Source of the DNA: Phoronis australis
Taxonomy: Eukaryota > Phoronida > Phoronidae
NCBI GenBank assembly: GCA_002633005.1
Contig: NMRA01000328.1
Coordinates: 318,134-382,133 of the forward strand
Reading direction: 5' to 3'
Length of the DNA stretch: 64,000 nucleotides
Shown here: one piece after another, positions 23,090 through 37,892 of the stretch
How positions within the stretch are numbered: the stretch's first letter is position 1
How the letters are laid out: every line of letters starts with the position of its first letter
Notes under the pieces: generated by a model
Told to the model about the DNA's origin: nothing
What the model saw: only the letters and a program-made list of their open reading frames with translations
Database searches by the model: none
Made by a program: the position numbers and the translations under genes

Positions 23090-26000
23090 GAAGCAGAAAA
23101 CAATGTAATGTGCAGCAGACTTTAGGAAAAACTGAATGGTTGCTGGAAAAAGTGGTGATAACGATGGCGGTGGTAGTTACACCGTGGATGTCTGCGTTGG
23201 TAAGTGTTGTGAGAAGTGAGATGCTGTTGTGAGTAATGTGATAGTTGATTAAAGTAAAGTTCAGCTGTAATGTGCATTCTCTGTCAGATTGATCAAAGTG
23301 GGACACACAGTGCATGGAAAGTTATCATTTTATGCCCTATAATTTTATTATTATAATGAAAGCAGATGATTCTTTGCTTGTACTGCTTATAATGTTATGG
23401 TCGGTGGCCGCTGCACGGTGGATGAAACATTTCACTGAAATGCTGTTATTTTGGGGTTAGACCACGGGCTACAGTTGATCTGAGTTGTATAGAATCTTCA
23501 CTAGAATTTTGCAGATGTGCACGACTGTGTTTTTGTACAATTGATATATCAGTTGGTAAGGAGTTGGTAAATAGTGTTGTACCTGAAGTACGTGTAAACT
23601 GCGTAACTATAAATTCTGTACTTCATAATGCAAGGTCCTCCTTGAAGAGAGTTAAATATGAACGAGGTACATTTATTGAAAAGCTTTGATTTACTAATCA
23701 AGAAAAAATATCTCGGCTTTAAAATGATAGTAAAAAGTGTTGGTAAAATGCTTTGGTTTCGAGAGGTCTTTTGATTATTTTATGGAATGCTGCTCTCAAA
23801 TTGTGGTGCTGAAACCTTGTGTCAATTGTGACAAAACTCGTTTAGAAGTGAGCATGTAGGATTGCAGCAAGGTAGTTCATTACTAGATAATCATGTGCTC
23901 TATACTTTTGGGGTTATTCATTTGTCTTAATAGTGCATTGTTAAAGACTGTTGATTTTAAGCTTATGGTGGTACACTTTTCTGCTTATTTTGTCCCATTT
24001 GAGAGCTGGAGAAATGTAAGCTACTGGGATTTGTGATTGAATCAGTTTTAAACATGAGTATTATTTATCAGATATCTGAATATTTTTATTCTTATTGTTG
24101 CTCATATCATTTTATTGTATAACAGTATTCAGGTAGTGAGTTTTTGTTTAAATATATTTGCTTAATCATCACACTCCAGTGCATTTCACCACCTTCAGTG
24201 ATTGCTGAACCTGAAGTTTGCAGTGAACTTGAAAAAACTGGTGAAGGTAGTAAAGACCACTTGGAGGGTGATGTTTGGAGAGAAAAATATGTGTAGTTTC
24301 TAAATTGTGCAATTTCTTTCTGCATTGTTCTTAGTATTGAGTGAAAATATTTTGTAGCTGGATTTTTATGTTGATAGAAGCAATTACTTTATTTTTTTAC
24401 AACAGTTTCTATACATGTTTAGTGGATGATGACCATGAATGTCTTGTCGTGTGAAACTTTGTCCATCTTTTGTTATAACCATGTCCAGAAACCAACTCTC
24501 CTTGTTAAGAGAGCTAGAAAAACATTGAGCTATCTTTGGAAAGGTGGGACTAAAAGCTGTGTATGAGCTCAGTGGGGAATATGTAAGGATACATGACTCT
24601 CTACTCAGCTTGTTTTATGTCGCCATTGCAACTTACTGTGAAACAGAAAAATTTTGCTTCTAGAGATAAACAAATTTTTATGTAAAATTGTTAAGTGTAT
24701 TTATTGTGAACACTGTTTTAACTGGGCCCCTTGGGAACTTGATGTTTTACTAAACAGGCTTGTGATGCTATCCCTTCGTGCTGCCATCTATTGTTTTTTC
24801 GCACATGATCCGCTTCAGCAAAGATACGCGACAGGAATAAACCTAAGATTAAACACTGTGAATATTTGTGTTCTTTCCATCGTTCTTGTACTTAAGTCAC
24901 TCGCAAGACTCTAACAAAACTACCCACTACAATGTTTTCAATTCAGCGGTATGCACGTCGGGAGTAAATGATACTGAGAAAAACGCCCTGTGGCAATACG
25001 GCATGGTGGGTAATTGCTGCAAAATCTGATTGGTGTTGTAGTTGAACGGGATGTGGTTATTTGTTTGATGAACGCAAGTAGTCTTGGAGTTCCCTTCATT
25101 GGTATGGAACCCCTTAGTCACATGACAAAAATTCTGAATGGTTGGTGCGTGCATCCCTGTGAATCGTTAAGAACATTGTATATGTGTTGTGCTTGTCAGT
25201 TGTTTGATTTTTGTTTATTAAATGTGCTTACTTGAGAGCAGTTTTTCTATGTTCATTACCACGAGGTGCCTTGTGCAAATTTTCCCATCATATTCAGTGA
25301 ACATAACATAGTTTTATATTATGCCATTGAAACTGCATAGTGTGTAATAATGTATCAACAAATTTCCGCTAACAACGTACCAACAAGTATCTAACTGCTC
25401 GTACTTTTTCTTAACTTTTTTGTGAAATGCCAATCCTAGTACTTATTGCCACTTTTTATGAAAAGCTGTTGTGAGGCCAGATTCATCTCAAAAAGTAAAA
25501 AGCATGTTGTTCTTTAACAAGGCCATGCCTGCTGTTAAACACGGTGAATGCTGTGGTAAATGCACTTCAGTGCAGCAGACCCTTGCGATTTTACTGTCTT
25601 GTCAAATTTTTCAATATCTTTTTCAATACCTACAAAAATTGGATTTCACTATACAGCTTTCAAAAATATGTAAAATTTTGAGCATATAAATAGCAGTGTA
25701 TTCAGACTTGAAAATAAAGAAAATAAAACAAAATTATGTAACATTTTGACCTCCTAATGAACACTTGAGTTACACATTGAAATACAACTGTCCTTACAAC
25801 TGGTGAAGCTATATTATACAACTGTCCTTACAACTGGTGAAGCTATATTTTAACACTTTAGCTACACTCGTTCATTTCACATGCTGCTCCACTGGTGTTT
25901 AGCTACAACTTGCATTTACTAACAATCCTCTTGGTATAGGTAAGAATTATTAATCTTGCCATACATTACTATCTATTCCGACCCTGGAACTTTCTGCTAT

Positions 26001-29000
26001 TCGTGCTTAGTCCATTCAGTTATCGGGACCACCGTTCGATTACCAATCAGTCCGAGGAGGAACTTTAGGCTATTCGTGCAGACGCTCTAGTCCATTCAGT
26101 TTTCGGGACCACCGTTCGATTACCAATCAGTCCAAGAAGGGACTTTCTGCTGTCTGAATATGCCCTAGTCCATCACCGGTTTATAACACAATTATACACA
26201 TACCGGTAAGTACCTATGCACTCCCAAGTTTGGGTAAGACGCCCCCTGGAGTCTGTTTAGACTGACCATGCTGTTTTAAAATCTTTAGTAATTCCAAAAC
26301 TTGTACATCTACTCTTTAATTATTACCCAGCCAACCTACCTCAGTTTTAAAGGAACTCAATTCAAAGTTTTTCAAATTGATATGGGACAATAATGAAAAA
26401 AATTTAAAAAGAAATCTTGACAAGCAATTGACAGAAGTGGGTAGATTAAAAATGTTAAATATAATGTTTTTCAACAAAGCTCTGAAGTTGACATGGATTA
26501 AGAGATAAGTTTCCACAAATTCTAAATGGGTAAACATGTTTGAAATTGTGATGGCTTTAGAAGTTGGAAAATTGATTGTTTACAATTGATTACCATAAAA
26601 GCAAACCGGGTATTAAAAACCCTTTTTGGATTTGATCGAGTCTAATTAATAAGAAAACTAATTATTCTTGTAATGCAGAAATGTGTTATCCACAAGTCTG
26701 TTGTATAACAGTGAAATACAAGCTGGAGGCAAGACCATATTTCACATTAACTATGCTGGCAAAGGTCTTCTGTATATTAGTGTTCTCTTGAATGAGCAGT
26801 TGTTTTTACTCGTAAAGTGAAATCAAGAGGTTTTTGCTCAGATCCATTTTTTTACAGTATACTTCACTCATTGAATCTGTTGTAGATTTTAATGTTTTGC
26901 ATAAGACCATTGGTCCGTTGATGCCATTCAATATTTGTGATATTGTCAACAGCTCGGGCTGTAATTCTTTTTACATAGAAATCCACATAATGTTGTTTCA
27001 ACAGCTCAACTTAAAGATGCTATGTCTCATTAAAACCGTGAATATTTGAATTTGTAGCGTCACCTTGTGACTTCCTGGAGAACTGTGTGTACAAGTATAA
27101 TCAAGAAAAGAAACAATTCTTAAAAAATTGCGGTTTTAAAGAGAACACGTTTTAAACACACCACAGCTGATATACTTCATAACAAGTGTGGGCATATAGA
27201 AAACTCTAGTAATTCCAAATATTATGCAATTGTTATTTGATAATGAATAATGAAAACTGTGCTTCGTTTTATTGGGGTAACGATGACTTATTACCATACT
27301 CATTTACATAAAGTCTCGCAAAACGAGACTTTAATGAGATTGTAATGGTAATTGGTTTCCAGCACACCGGATGACCCAGGGTTATTTGTAATATTTCAGA
27401 CAGTTTTTTTTTAAATTGGTTTATGCTTATATGCAAAACGTTTATTTATCAAGCACGATTCAAGGTTGTGATGTACACTCTTTCACAGTGTTACGAAAGG
27501 TAGCACTGTGGAATGTTGTTTATCATGGATTCTCATTGGTTAAAGTTAAGTAATGAAACTGACATCGTAACATTCAATCATTCCCATTGGTTGAAATCTG
27601 GGAAACCCCTTTCAGTTTACTGTTACGTATTGTGGCGGCCACCTTTGGCTTGAATAGTTGCAATTTATTAAAATGGGCAGTGATCGAAGTAAACAAAATC
27701 AAGGGAACCCCGATCCCTTGGCTAAGCCCAAACAAATACAGTGCATAGAAGATGTGTGTGATGTGATTGATAAACTTCTGACCAAGCATGCGCATTGATG
27801 CCCACACACGGAATTCCGTGTGTCGTTCATCAGGTTTCCACAGGACCACTTTTCAGTATAGGTGGCGCTGTGTCAGAGGGTAGGTTGTGATGCTAAATAA
27901 TTGTGGTTTCATTGGAATGTTGAAATATGAATTCAACTGTCAGAAATTTCTACTTTTGCATATAAGCATTGGAGACAATTATCCCATGTCTTCTCTGGTT
28001 GTGTGTATGAATGTTCTTTCCCATCATAAATATGACCTGCACATATCTTTGTTTTATTCAATAAATATTTAAAAAAATAAAAAAACAAAAAGGCCGTTTA
28101 GATTTTTGTATAGACCTGAGGTCCCGACAGTAAACTATAGCATCCTCACAGTTCTACCTCTGGTTAGGACAGAGATCTTTCCAGACTTAACTGTAGATCA
28201 CGTGATATGACCAACAGGTGGCGTGTAAAAATATGTAACGTTCTTCCCTACATATTAACATGTTCATTTAAAACAGTACAATTATTGCAATCATTTGTTC
28301 AAAATTACGATAAAATTGGGTCTTACACTAAAGGCCTTGATATCTATTACAAATTAATAACATTGCAGTAAATATTTCAACTTGATATCATGCAACAGTT
28401 GCCAGCATTCTTATTGCAAGATGATCATACATGGATATTTGCACAATCGTATTTTTAACCCTCTCGTGAAAATAAGCGTTGAGGTCCTGCCAAACCACTG
28501 AGAGTTGACTGAGGAGCATAACATACAGTGCACGACATAAGTAAACTGATAAAATACAGTTTTACTGTGATGACGCCTAATTCTGTTGGACGGCAAAATT
28601 CTAATTAGAGAATGGCTTAGTTACCTTACTAACTCCTGTAATAATTCCCTTCAAGCTCAGACATGAGGTAAGACTACTCTGACAATAAATTCCTCTTCTA
28701 CCCAGTTGTCATGACGGGGAGTTCCAGGTCATTTTGTCTGGATACTTTTAGCTTGCACTGTACATAATTGTACATATGATAGAAACCACATGAAAGTGCA
28801 CCTTTCCAAGACATAATTTGCTAGTTTCACTCTGTTATGGCACTCATCTCCCCCTACAGGCCAATGCAGAGGAAGAGCTACGACAACTGCTAATTCATTT
28901 AATGTTCTCACCCTGACGTGAGTCGTCAACTCAGCTGTTGTTGACTTGAGGCACACAGCTCAGCTCATAAATCTCGGTCTGTAATGGGCTTAAATGATGT

Positions 29001-29387
29001 GATTTCTATGATCCTGGAAATGGTTTGCACAAAGTGTTTCCTTCAGAACACTGACCTGGTCAATCACAGACTGGTTACAAGGTTCAATACAAAATGTGAG
29101 GCAAACATTTGTCATCAAATGTAACAATGACTAAATCTACAAATATTGAGTGACAATTGTATTTATGGCAGATTGGTGAAACTGAACCTTCTTAATATAG
29201 CCTACTTTTGATAATTTACAGGTTGCAAGTTTCAACATAACACTTGGCTGACTAACTGACTGTCTACTGCACAGCTCCTTCTTTATAAATACCCTCTCCG
29301 GTTCAACAGCTAGTAACTTTAAATTGCAACTTTTTATTAAAAAGTATCCACAACAAAAGCCTTGAATTGCTCGAAGAAAAGGCCAGA
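23090..29387. other. Intergenic, no gene recognised
   Basis: AT-rich sequence between the convergent M13 and zinc-finger genes. It holds two-copy duplications (25784-25850, about 33-bp period; 25988-26165, about 80-bp period), a hairpin at 27290-27352 and a 20-bp perfect palindrome at 27804-27823. Open frames are short and show no family resemblance. 3' UTRs of the flanking genes probably extend in from both sides. Confidence 0.55.
27290..27352. repeat. Palindromic hairpin (MITE-like)
   Basis: ATTACCATACTCATTTACAT plus AAAGTCTCG pairs across a short loop with CGAGACTTTAATGAGATTG plus TAATGGTAAT, with a few gaps. Stem about 28 bp. Confidence 0.55.
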
Positions 29388-32300
29388 TCACTGATCCTCA
29401 TTGTGAATTCTTAAAATGTGCTGTTTCAGCTCTCTCTTGCCCTTAGATCGATACATACAGAATGGGCACTTGTGTGGCCGTTCATCAGAATGGTATTGCA
29501 TGTGTTTCTTCAAATCACATGCCCGTCGATGTGTTGCACCACACAAAGAGCACACATGAGGCTTGAAGCCCGTGTGAATTCTCACGTGCACATTTAAATT
29601 CGATATGCTCCTGAATGCTTTACCACAGTGCGGACAATTGAATGGTTTCTCCCCAGTATGTATTCTTTTATGATTGACTAGGTAAGCATGCTGAAGAAAC
29701 CGTTTGCCACAAAGATCACAAGCGAATGGCTTCTCGGTATGAATGAACTTGTGTGTCTGCATTGCCCAGCGCGACTTGAAACCTTTACCGCACATTTCAC
29801 ACATGAATTCTCCTCCATTGATCTGAGTTCGCTGCTTATAACGTGAAGGCTTTGTGATTCGTGGTTCTTGTATATGCTTCACCCTGATATGAGACTCCAG
29901 TCGTTCCTCACTACTGCACAAAGTACCACAAACATTACACTGGCATGACCGCTCAACAGTATGAATTATTCTGTGCTCTTTGAGTTCAGCTTTGCTCTCG
30001 CATATCAGTCCACAAACTCTGCAGTCGAATACCACTGGCAAAGCTTGGTACTTGCTGTTATCTGGTACTGAGCAGTTCATTGCGAATGCATGTGCTGTGA
30101 ATTCCTCAAAGACATCAAACACTGCTTCACAGATCTGACATTGATACCGGCCATCCTCAGTCATTACCTTGCCCTGTAGACTATCTTGTCCAGCTGTCTC
30201 TGTCATTACTCCATCGTTCATTTCACTGACTGAGGCACCAGCCACTGATTCTGTCACTGTGTCCACCGACTCCCCCAGACCTTCATCAGCCCCGTCCTTA
30301 CCCAGATACACACCAACAGCTGTATCTTCATCTTCCTCCCTCACACCATCTCCAACCTCTACCCCCTCACTACTACTTCTCTCATCTGCTGACACGTCAC
30401 TGGACCCCTCTACATCTGACTCTTCATCACCAGCACTACCATAGAGGGCACTCGAGTCTGACACCTCCTCCTTCACGGACACGTCTCCCACATCCATCAC
30501 CTCTCCTGATTCACACAACATACTAAGAGGCATTTCCTCTCCTTGACACTCTTGGCTACCACTAGGGCTACCCAGAATGCATTGGTCCACACCTCTTTCA
30601 GTGTCTATTGCACCGGTACCCCACTGACCTTCTACATTGTCATTTCCGGTCTTTTTTAACTCTGCTTCGATGCTGAACAAGTTTTGAACAATTGCATTGC
30701 GCAGTTGTTTAGTACCATCCACCCTGAACCTGAAGAAGTCATGACCAGGATTCTCTGAAGAGTTAATCAGAACCACTTGTTCACCAGTTCTCCTGGCGTA
30801 GAATTTCACCCACAAACAAAGGTCCTCCCATGTGTTAGGGATGGCTTTACCTGCTTTGTTGCGGTTGTTGACTGAGCCAGCATTAGTGTTACCTACAATT
30901 TACAAAAATATTAAAATTAATAAAGCAACACTGTGATCGTGATTATTTGTGAGTAAATATCCAAACGTACAATATCAACTTATGGCACTCTATACAGTTC
31001 CAACTATTTACACCTCTTGTTAGACTCTGCATATTCATGTTATCAACATGACTCGTATAAAAAGATTATCTCTTTCCAAAAAGGACTAGCTACAAGACTA
31101 CTTAAGTCGTACAAATGTTCAGTGAAAATTAAGACAGAACATATAGAATATTGCATGTATTGTCGACTTTACAGTCAAATGTGTCCCTGTGTAAATTAAG
31201 TTAGAATAAATTGTATATTGTCAAAATTCCTTACGTGGTCTGGATCACACCTTACTTAGTGTGAATAGTACAGCCAGACTGACTACAATCCATCTGTGTA
31301 ACAATGAACCACCCCCCAAAAAATGTATGTGGTAACCAAAGTTTGGGGCTTGAGGAATGTGACAATGTCAGAAGAAGAATATTATAAACCAGGTGTCTTG
31401 TACAATATGGATTGACTGCACTGTACTCAGCTTTCCCCCAGATATATTATGCCAAGCAATTATTTACTTGAAGATGGTTCAGTAGCTTTATCTGCATGCG
31501 ATACCAGTCCATCCATTATATGGTAATATAAAAACTCCCGTCCTCCATCTGTTTTTCCACCTTTTTTCTTTGCTTCTCTAAACCGTTTTCTCAAGTACTT
31601 GAGTCTCAACTGAACCTTGGTACTGTCCATGTCAGGTACTCCACGCTTCTGCAATACAAGTATGTAACATTACAAGTCTAGATCACATAAAGCATTTTTA
31701 TAGACTTGTTGATTGGTAATTTTGGTTATGTATGACCCTAAATGTGTCCAAATTTGGCAAACTTCAGAATGTCACCTTAAAATTGACTGGATGGTTTCAT
31801 ATTACTTTATGTACTGCAATCCAAAACGTGTTTAGGAATTCTTTTCAAAGTGTTCAGTTTTTGCATGATCGGCTATCAAAACTAGGAATTTTAAGATTAA
31901 TCATTGCATTAACAAAAAAAAGTATTTAACTATTTTCAAATGGTAAGGTTTTTACCTATCTCTGCAAATTTTCACTAAAAGGACATGGTAACATGACCCA
32001 ATTAATGACAACTTGATATAAAGTTTAAAAATGAAAGTCTATAGGCTTTCTACTTTCAGAAAACATGTATTTTTACACAGTTATTGTCAATCATTTTGAA
32101 GATAAAATATAGACTTGTTGATAAGGTCCTGAATTTTTTGTTTAACATCTGTATCGTAATTTGCACAACACTAAGCAACAAGACCACGTTGATTATTTTT
32201 GTTGATCATTGTTATGTTTATAATTAGACAGGTCACTTGTCTGCACTGTCTCCTCTTAATTGTTGTGGCTGTTAAATGGGTGACCTTTCCATAACCCTTT

Positions 32301-33183
32301 GTACATTTCCATTTGACTGCAAATTGACTGTAATGGATTTCAGTCTTCAATTTTGAATGAATATATAGAAGAAATGTTGAATGCGAAAATATTCTCTGAA
32401 CTGGAAGGATTAAAAGATTCCAACTGCCTCCTATGTATTGTTCAGTGTAGAGAATTTTTTATGTATTGGTCCCGCAATCACCCGTTTTCTCTTTTACCGG
32501 AACTTGTGTCACAGGATGGGAGGAATATATGAACAGTTCCGAATCATAATTTATTGTTTGGTGAATAAGATCACCAATAGCTGAAAAATAAAAACGGGTT
32601 AAAATTAAAGTTCTTTTATTAAGTGCTTTAGTGCAACTTGCAAATTTTTATCAATGTGAACGCGATTATTTAAGTGAACTTGCAAAGTTTCCTCTGGTGT
32701 TTCAAGTTCAAGCGTATGCAATCTTAAGAACAAGCAGTATTCCAAGTTCAAGCACAGCACCACCGCCTAGCTGAATACAAGTGCTTGGTTTGTGACCTAA
32801 TACTAATAGTCGGCATTATTCCTTTGTTTTGGACAAGGGACTTTTAGTAGTTTAGGAATTATGCAAAATCATGTTGAAGTTGAAGATTGACGTTGCTCAG
32901 CAGATCATAACAAACAGTACTTATAAATGAAGGTATCCGTTTTACAAGATTTCGAGAGAACTCGGTGAAAATAAAGACAACGCATTGCAAGGGTCGAAAA
33001 TCGGAATGCGGTAACCCGAGACGAGTGGCCGAGAGGGAACATTACATGTGATTTTACCTCAAGCTCTTCGGCAATTTCCCTGAACACGAACGTATTTCTC
33101 TTGGTTCCAGTAAGCATTGCTTGGATACTGTCACGTGCCCAAATTTCAAGGAGGATACGAGTTTCTGATTCAGTCCAGTACAT
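29388..33183 (-). CDS. Myb/SANT-like domain plus C2H2 zinc-finger protein, complete, three exons
   Basis: Exons on the minus strand: 33183-33058, 31648-31468, 30892-29388 (stop TGA), phases 0 and 1, total 603 residues. ATG at 33183 is the first codon of a Myb/SANT-like (trihelix-type) domain, residues about 1-75, split by intron 1; it starts MYWTESETRILLEIWA and continues into a basic helix with LRLKYLRKRFREAKKK. Residues about 124-185 form a second conserved-looking block (NTWEDLCLWVKFYARR) that I do not recognise. Residues about 230-340 are acidic and Ser-rich. Zinc fingers follow at about 353-376 (a C2HC variant), 393-413, 421-442, 467-487, 494-514, 522-542, 550-570 and 578-599, with TGEKP-type linkers between the middle ones. 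Likely a nuclear sequence-specific DNA-binding regulator; target unknown. The third exon reads open upstream of the first ATG-like codon, which is why the upstream exons were sought. Confidence 0.85.
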
Positions 33184-36100
33184 CTTGAACGTGCAGAAAT
33201 AACTCGACCAGCGAACATGCAAAATAACCGGATGTACAATACTCAGTTGTTGTCGATAGGTAGCGTAAGTTATTCTATGTTTCGTTGCGTATCCAAATTA
33301 GTGCGTTACTGTGGTGCTCAAAGTATTAGTGGAGCTGTGGAAGGAATTTCATCACTTCCAGTAGGCTAAAATCCCAGATTTTCTGCTGTGCTCGAGATAT
33401 AATCCGAAGAACAGGGTATCTCGACTTCAGCGCTCTCTCTCGGGCAGCTCAAACAGCACTTCTTCTGTCACTGGCTTGGCAGAGGCCGCTTTCGTCAGAA
33501 ATATCCTTTGCTGAGCGAATTTTTTAAGATTGAAGTCAGCCAGAAGACAGGGCCAAATTTCTAGGAAAAACTGACGAAAATAACATGCACGCCCGAATTT
33601 ATTTTCAGTTTTCTTTCTAGCCAAAATTTTCCTGACAACGTTTAATTCTTTTTTTTTTATTCCGGGTGAAAAACATAAGTAGGCCTATGTAAAATAGATG
33701 GCATTAGGCCCATTGTCCAGAGCAACAGATGAACATGGTCTTTGCATTAATAAACTTTTACGTAGTTGAAACAATACATAGACTTATACATATATACACA
33801 TCAAGCACACAAATATACCCACTACTGAGTATTCAGGGAAAATTTGGTCCGGGCTGTAGAGTAACATCAGAGACCGTAGAGACGTCTTTGGTAACATACT
33901 ACAATAACCTTAGATGACTGGCTACTGTGGCAAAAGTTGGCAACTTCGCAAAGAAATGTGTGATTAGCATCCAAAGTCATGAGAACGAAGTACTGATTAT
34001 TAAGGGATTTGGCGAAAAGAATGATTATTCTGATAATTGCCATAGTGTTCATATGTCGCCCTTCTGATTAAACTGAAACATAATTTACAATCGGCTTCCT
34101 CGTTAATTTAAGTTAGCAATGATATTTTCCACCCTCAACCGTCCTCCGCCGAGTACTATGCCAAGAATGACACTTGCCGGCTTTCCTCATAATCCGACTG
34201 GTGCCTGGTGATTTGGTAATTGGCGATTCAAAAACTTTTCATGTGTACTTTTCATGAAAAATATTCTATTTTAAAACTCTAGAAACGAAATCTAAAAAAC
34301 ATCATTGACGTCCCAGTGTGTTTAGGATGGATCTAATTATCTAGAAAACGATAAAATCAGAAGCCTGACTCGGAGGCGATGTAATTGCCTACAACTGCAT
34401 GGTGTCTTTGATCTTTGCGGTAGATTCTGCGGTACGCAAACCGGTCGAGTTGCCTAATCTCGACCTGTGAGGGTGCCAACGTAGGCCTGGATTATTCATT
34501 GGAGACACTCCACAGTCCACTGAATCGGCCTCTCCCTCGAACCCAACAATCCTCAGTGAAATTCAAATGTCAAGGCCGGGAACTCCAGTCGTATTAGAAC
34601 TAAAAAGGTATGCCCACGACTTATTCTTATTTACCTTACTTATACTGGAGGGTACTCATGAGTAATGGACAAGCCTTCGTCGATAAAGTTACACCTAATA
34701 AAGGTAGATGTATGGGCGCAGATTGTGTGTCCCTTGTACAGATAGTTCGAACAGGTGAAAAACCCGTGTGGTTGGACGGTCCGTGTTTGCATTCTTTTCG
34801 TATGGTATTTAAAGGGGGCTTTTCATCCCTGTTCCATGTCAATGTTGAATTCTTAACCGAAGCGCTGTGTGCTCTAAAAACGTCTTGAATGGTTACCGAA
34901 TGGGGAGCCCGCAACGTAAGTCAATGCAATGCGTGCATACGCCATTTTCGAATTCGCAGAGTTTAGGGTTGGCCATCCCCATTAAATTGAGACAGACGCT
35001 TTTTTGAATCGCTGATGATTTCTATGTTTTTGTTTGATAATGAAAATGTAAACTTGTTGCGTTAAGGAGTATTTTGAGACCGATTTTAAGAGGGTGAAAT
35101 GTCCGATTCGATTTTCGTAATTTAGCCAAACATGGCGAAATGTAACTTGAATTGTCTTGTTTGATCACTCGTGTACTCCATGTCACTTTTAATGAATGAA
35201 TGACATAGGAGTCAAAATATCAAAAAAAAAACAAAGAAAACTATTTCTGTCTTTATATGAAAACAATATTTTTTTGAAATATCATTTCTCAGTACGTTTT
35301 CTATAAAACGCTCGGCTGTCAATGTTCTCAAAAACTTTCATAGTCCTGAAGTTATCAATAAACAATTGCGAACATAAACTCATAATACGTTACTATATTA
35401 TTGTTTTTATTCTGACGTGTGCCAAATGCGCATCATTCAGTCATAATTTGACTTTCACATCGGAAATTGATCAAAAACGCCTTAAAAATTTAAACTTTTT
35501 TGTAAAGCGATTACACCTCCCTCCATTGCATATCATAAAACGGTAAGTTTTGGTTTCTAGGAGATCATTTACTGATATGATATAAAATTGTTCTTTAGTC
35601 AAAACAGGTAATTTCTGGGCTTTCGAAGAACTTAGACTTTGCCATTGCTTGAAACCTAGCTCTACAAGTTGCCTTGTCACGTGATTTGGTCTCAGCTGAC
35701 GAACTGCCACTTCTTTTCAAACCCAGACATCCTTCTAATCTGAAAAAGAAACAAGATTAGATAAGCGGTAAGTGGTCTGAATCAAATATTTAATGAAGAA
35801 CAACACGGTTCTATAGCCGCCTTTTGTTTTCTTCGTGACTTGAAAAAAGTCGAGCGTATTGCCACCAACGTGTTTGAAGTTTTGCAGTTATCACGTATTT
35901 TAGGTCAACTTACTGTAAATCCGAGCATATGATATTCCAGTTTTAATGAACAGGGTAAAAAGATACTAGTGGATAACTTCTACTGCAACCATAATCTGTT
36001 TGCGCATAGCAACACCTTCATTTGAGTTTTTTTCTTAAAAATAAGTGTACCCTTGGGCCAAAACGAATATGGCAACTTGGCCAATTATTGTTCGTTCTCA

Positions 36101-37350
36101 CAAAGGACCTTTTTGTTTTGTGTACCAGCGTGATAATTGACCAATCAGTGGTTTAAGCTTTGTATCCTGCTCCTTCAGAGTCAATTACAATTCAGGCATG
36201 CTGTGCCGTGGTAGTATAAGCAGTGACGCTAACTCAATCATCTGAAATAGACTATGGGCACGTTATCTCCCACGCCATAGCATCTAGTTATATTCGTTGC
36301 TTCTCTTTCGGGTTCTATGTAATGCTACAGCCTTGGTAATGTTTACTATTTTACCACGAAGGCCAAAATTTCACATAAAGATGTTATTCTAAAAACCTTA
36401 TCTGGTTTCATATTTCATTTACTGACTTAAAATCGTATCGCGTTTAGAATTGAATTGCGTCGACATCTTTTGTGCAACAGAAAACCGGTTCTTATAGTTG
36501 CACAGGTTAAGAAATTGCGCGCTTACAGACACAATACGTTACTCAAGTTGTGTATAGGTTTGATGATATAATTGCATATTTTACAATTTTATGGATTTAA
36601 CTTTGAAATTTGAAAATCCACACGACGAACTACTTTTTCCTGCATGCGGGCTTCCAAATGTCGCAGACTTGATTTGTTGTTTGGCAAACTAGGTGTGGCT
36701 TTCACTGTTGAGAAGGAAAGCAATTGCGACTGCTTCTATAATCCACCGATTTCGTAAAGGTTTAAAGATGCATGGAACCCGAAAGCTCGTCAAAAATATA
36801 AACACTTCCTGGCGAAAGTGACAGCTTGCAACGTCTAGTACTGAGTAATTCACTTTCCCCTGTGAGGAAATTTCCAGAAAGAAATCACAAAATTCACGAT
36901 TTTTGAAATACGCGCGAAGGAAAAACTGTGGTTACCACAGAATTTCTCATCTTCCTCCCACTTATGATAAATGCGCGCATGCACTCACAGTCAGTTGCTT
37001 GCAGTCACTTGAGGTCAAAGGTCTCATTTTCTATATAAAGGAAATGTGCTCCATCTATATCTTGCAATACCAAATAAGGAGACGTGCTTTGCCTTGTGGA
37101 AGAAAAATCGACTAAGTGGCGAGCAATTGACAGATCGTTTTCTGAAATTTGAAACTAAAAGAAAATGCTTTGATATCACAAGAAATTTAAAAAATCTTTA
37201 CGAACAAACCCTAAATGAACTGGTGAGCAGGTTGAAATTTGTTTCAGTGGCAGAGAATCATTTTCAGTGTTGCAATTTAGTCTGTTTATCGTGTTCCAGG
37301 TATCTTTAAAACACACGTAGGGCCATCGTAGCCTAAGCGATGAGATACAG

Positions 37351-37753
37351 TGGCCGGTTGCATGAAACAGTCCCAAATAGGGACTCAATTAAGTTCCCTA
37401 AGTCTTTTTGCGTATTTCTGTCTTTATAGACTCACAGATGCAACATTTTGCTATCATTTTAACTTTATTATGAGCTCCTATTTGATTAATGACATTTTCT
37501 AAAATATAACTAAGAACTGAAAATAAATAGGGACTCAGTCCTTAAATTGGTGGTGTCGCATGAAAAGATCCCTAATTATTTTCGATTATATTGAGTTCCC
37601 TCTCGATTTGCATCAAAGTCAAAAGTTGACTTAACAATGAAACTAAAACAATATGAGAAAGGGCAGTCGATGTTTTTACAAGTCCAAAAATACGCAGTAG
37701 ATTTAGGGAACTTAGTTGAGTCCCTATTTAGGACTGTTTCATGCAAGTGGGCA
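37351..37753. mobile_element. MITE with TTGCATGAAACAGTCC termini
   Basis: The left end GGCCGGTTGCATGAAACAGT continues with AAATAGGGACTCAATTAAG; the right end carries the same sequence inverted (TGAGTCCCTATTTAGGACTG, then TTTCATGCAA). The inverted match runs about 70 bp. No coding content. Target duplication not resolved. Confidence 0.65.
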
Positions 37754-37892
37754 CAAGTGACTTGGCTGAGCTGGATCTGATTCAAGTGAACCATAGCTCA
37801 GTTGACAACTCAAACCAAGGCATGAAAATACGACTGAATGAATTCAGTCGTTTAAGCCTTGCCGTGATCTGTCGACTCACTTGAGGCAGACC

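Noticed and set aside
27574-27849. 91-codon open frame (-)
   Set aside because: Hydrophobic stretch only, no family match I can name; it spans the palindrome at 27804 and is likely non-coding.
30169-30444. 91-codon open frame (+) rich in Ser/Pro
   Set aside because: Antisense shadow of the acidic, Ser-rich region of the zinc-finger gene.
34610-34914. 92-codon open frames on both strands
   Set aside because: Mirror-image open frames in non-repetitive intergenic DNA with no motif on either strand.
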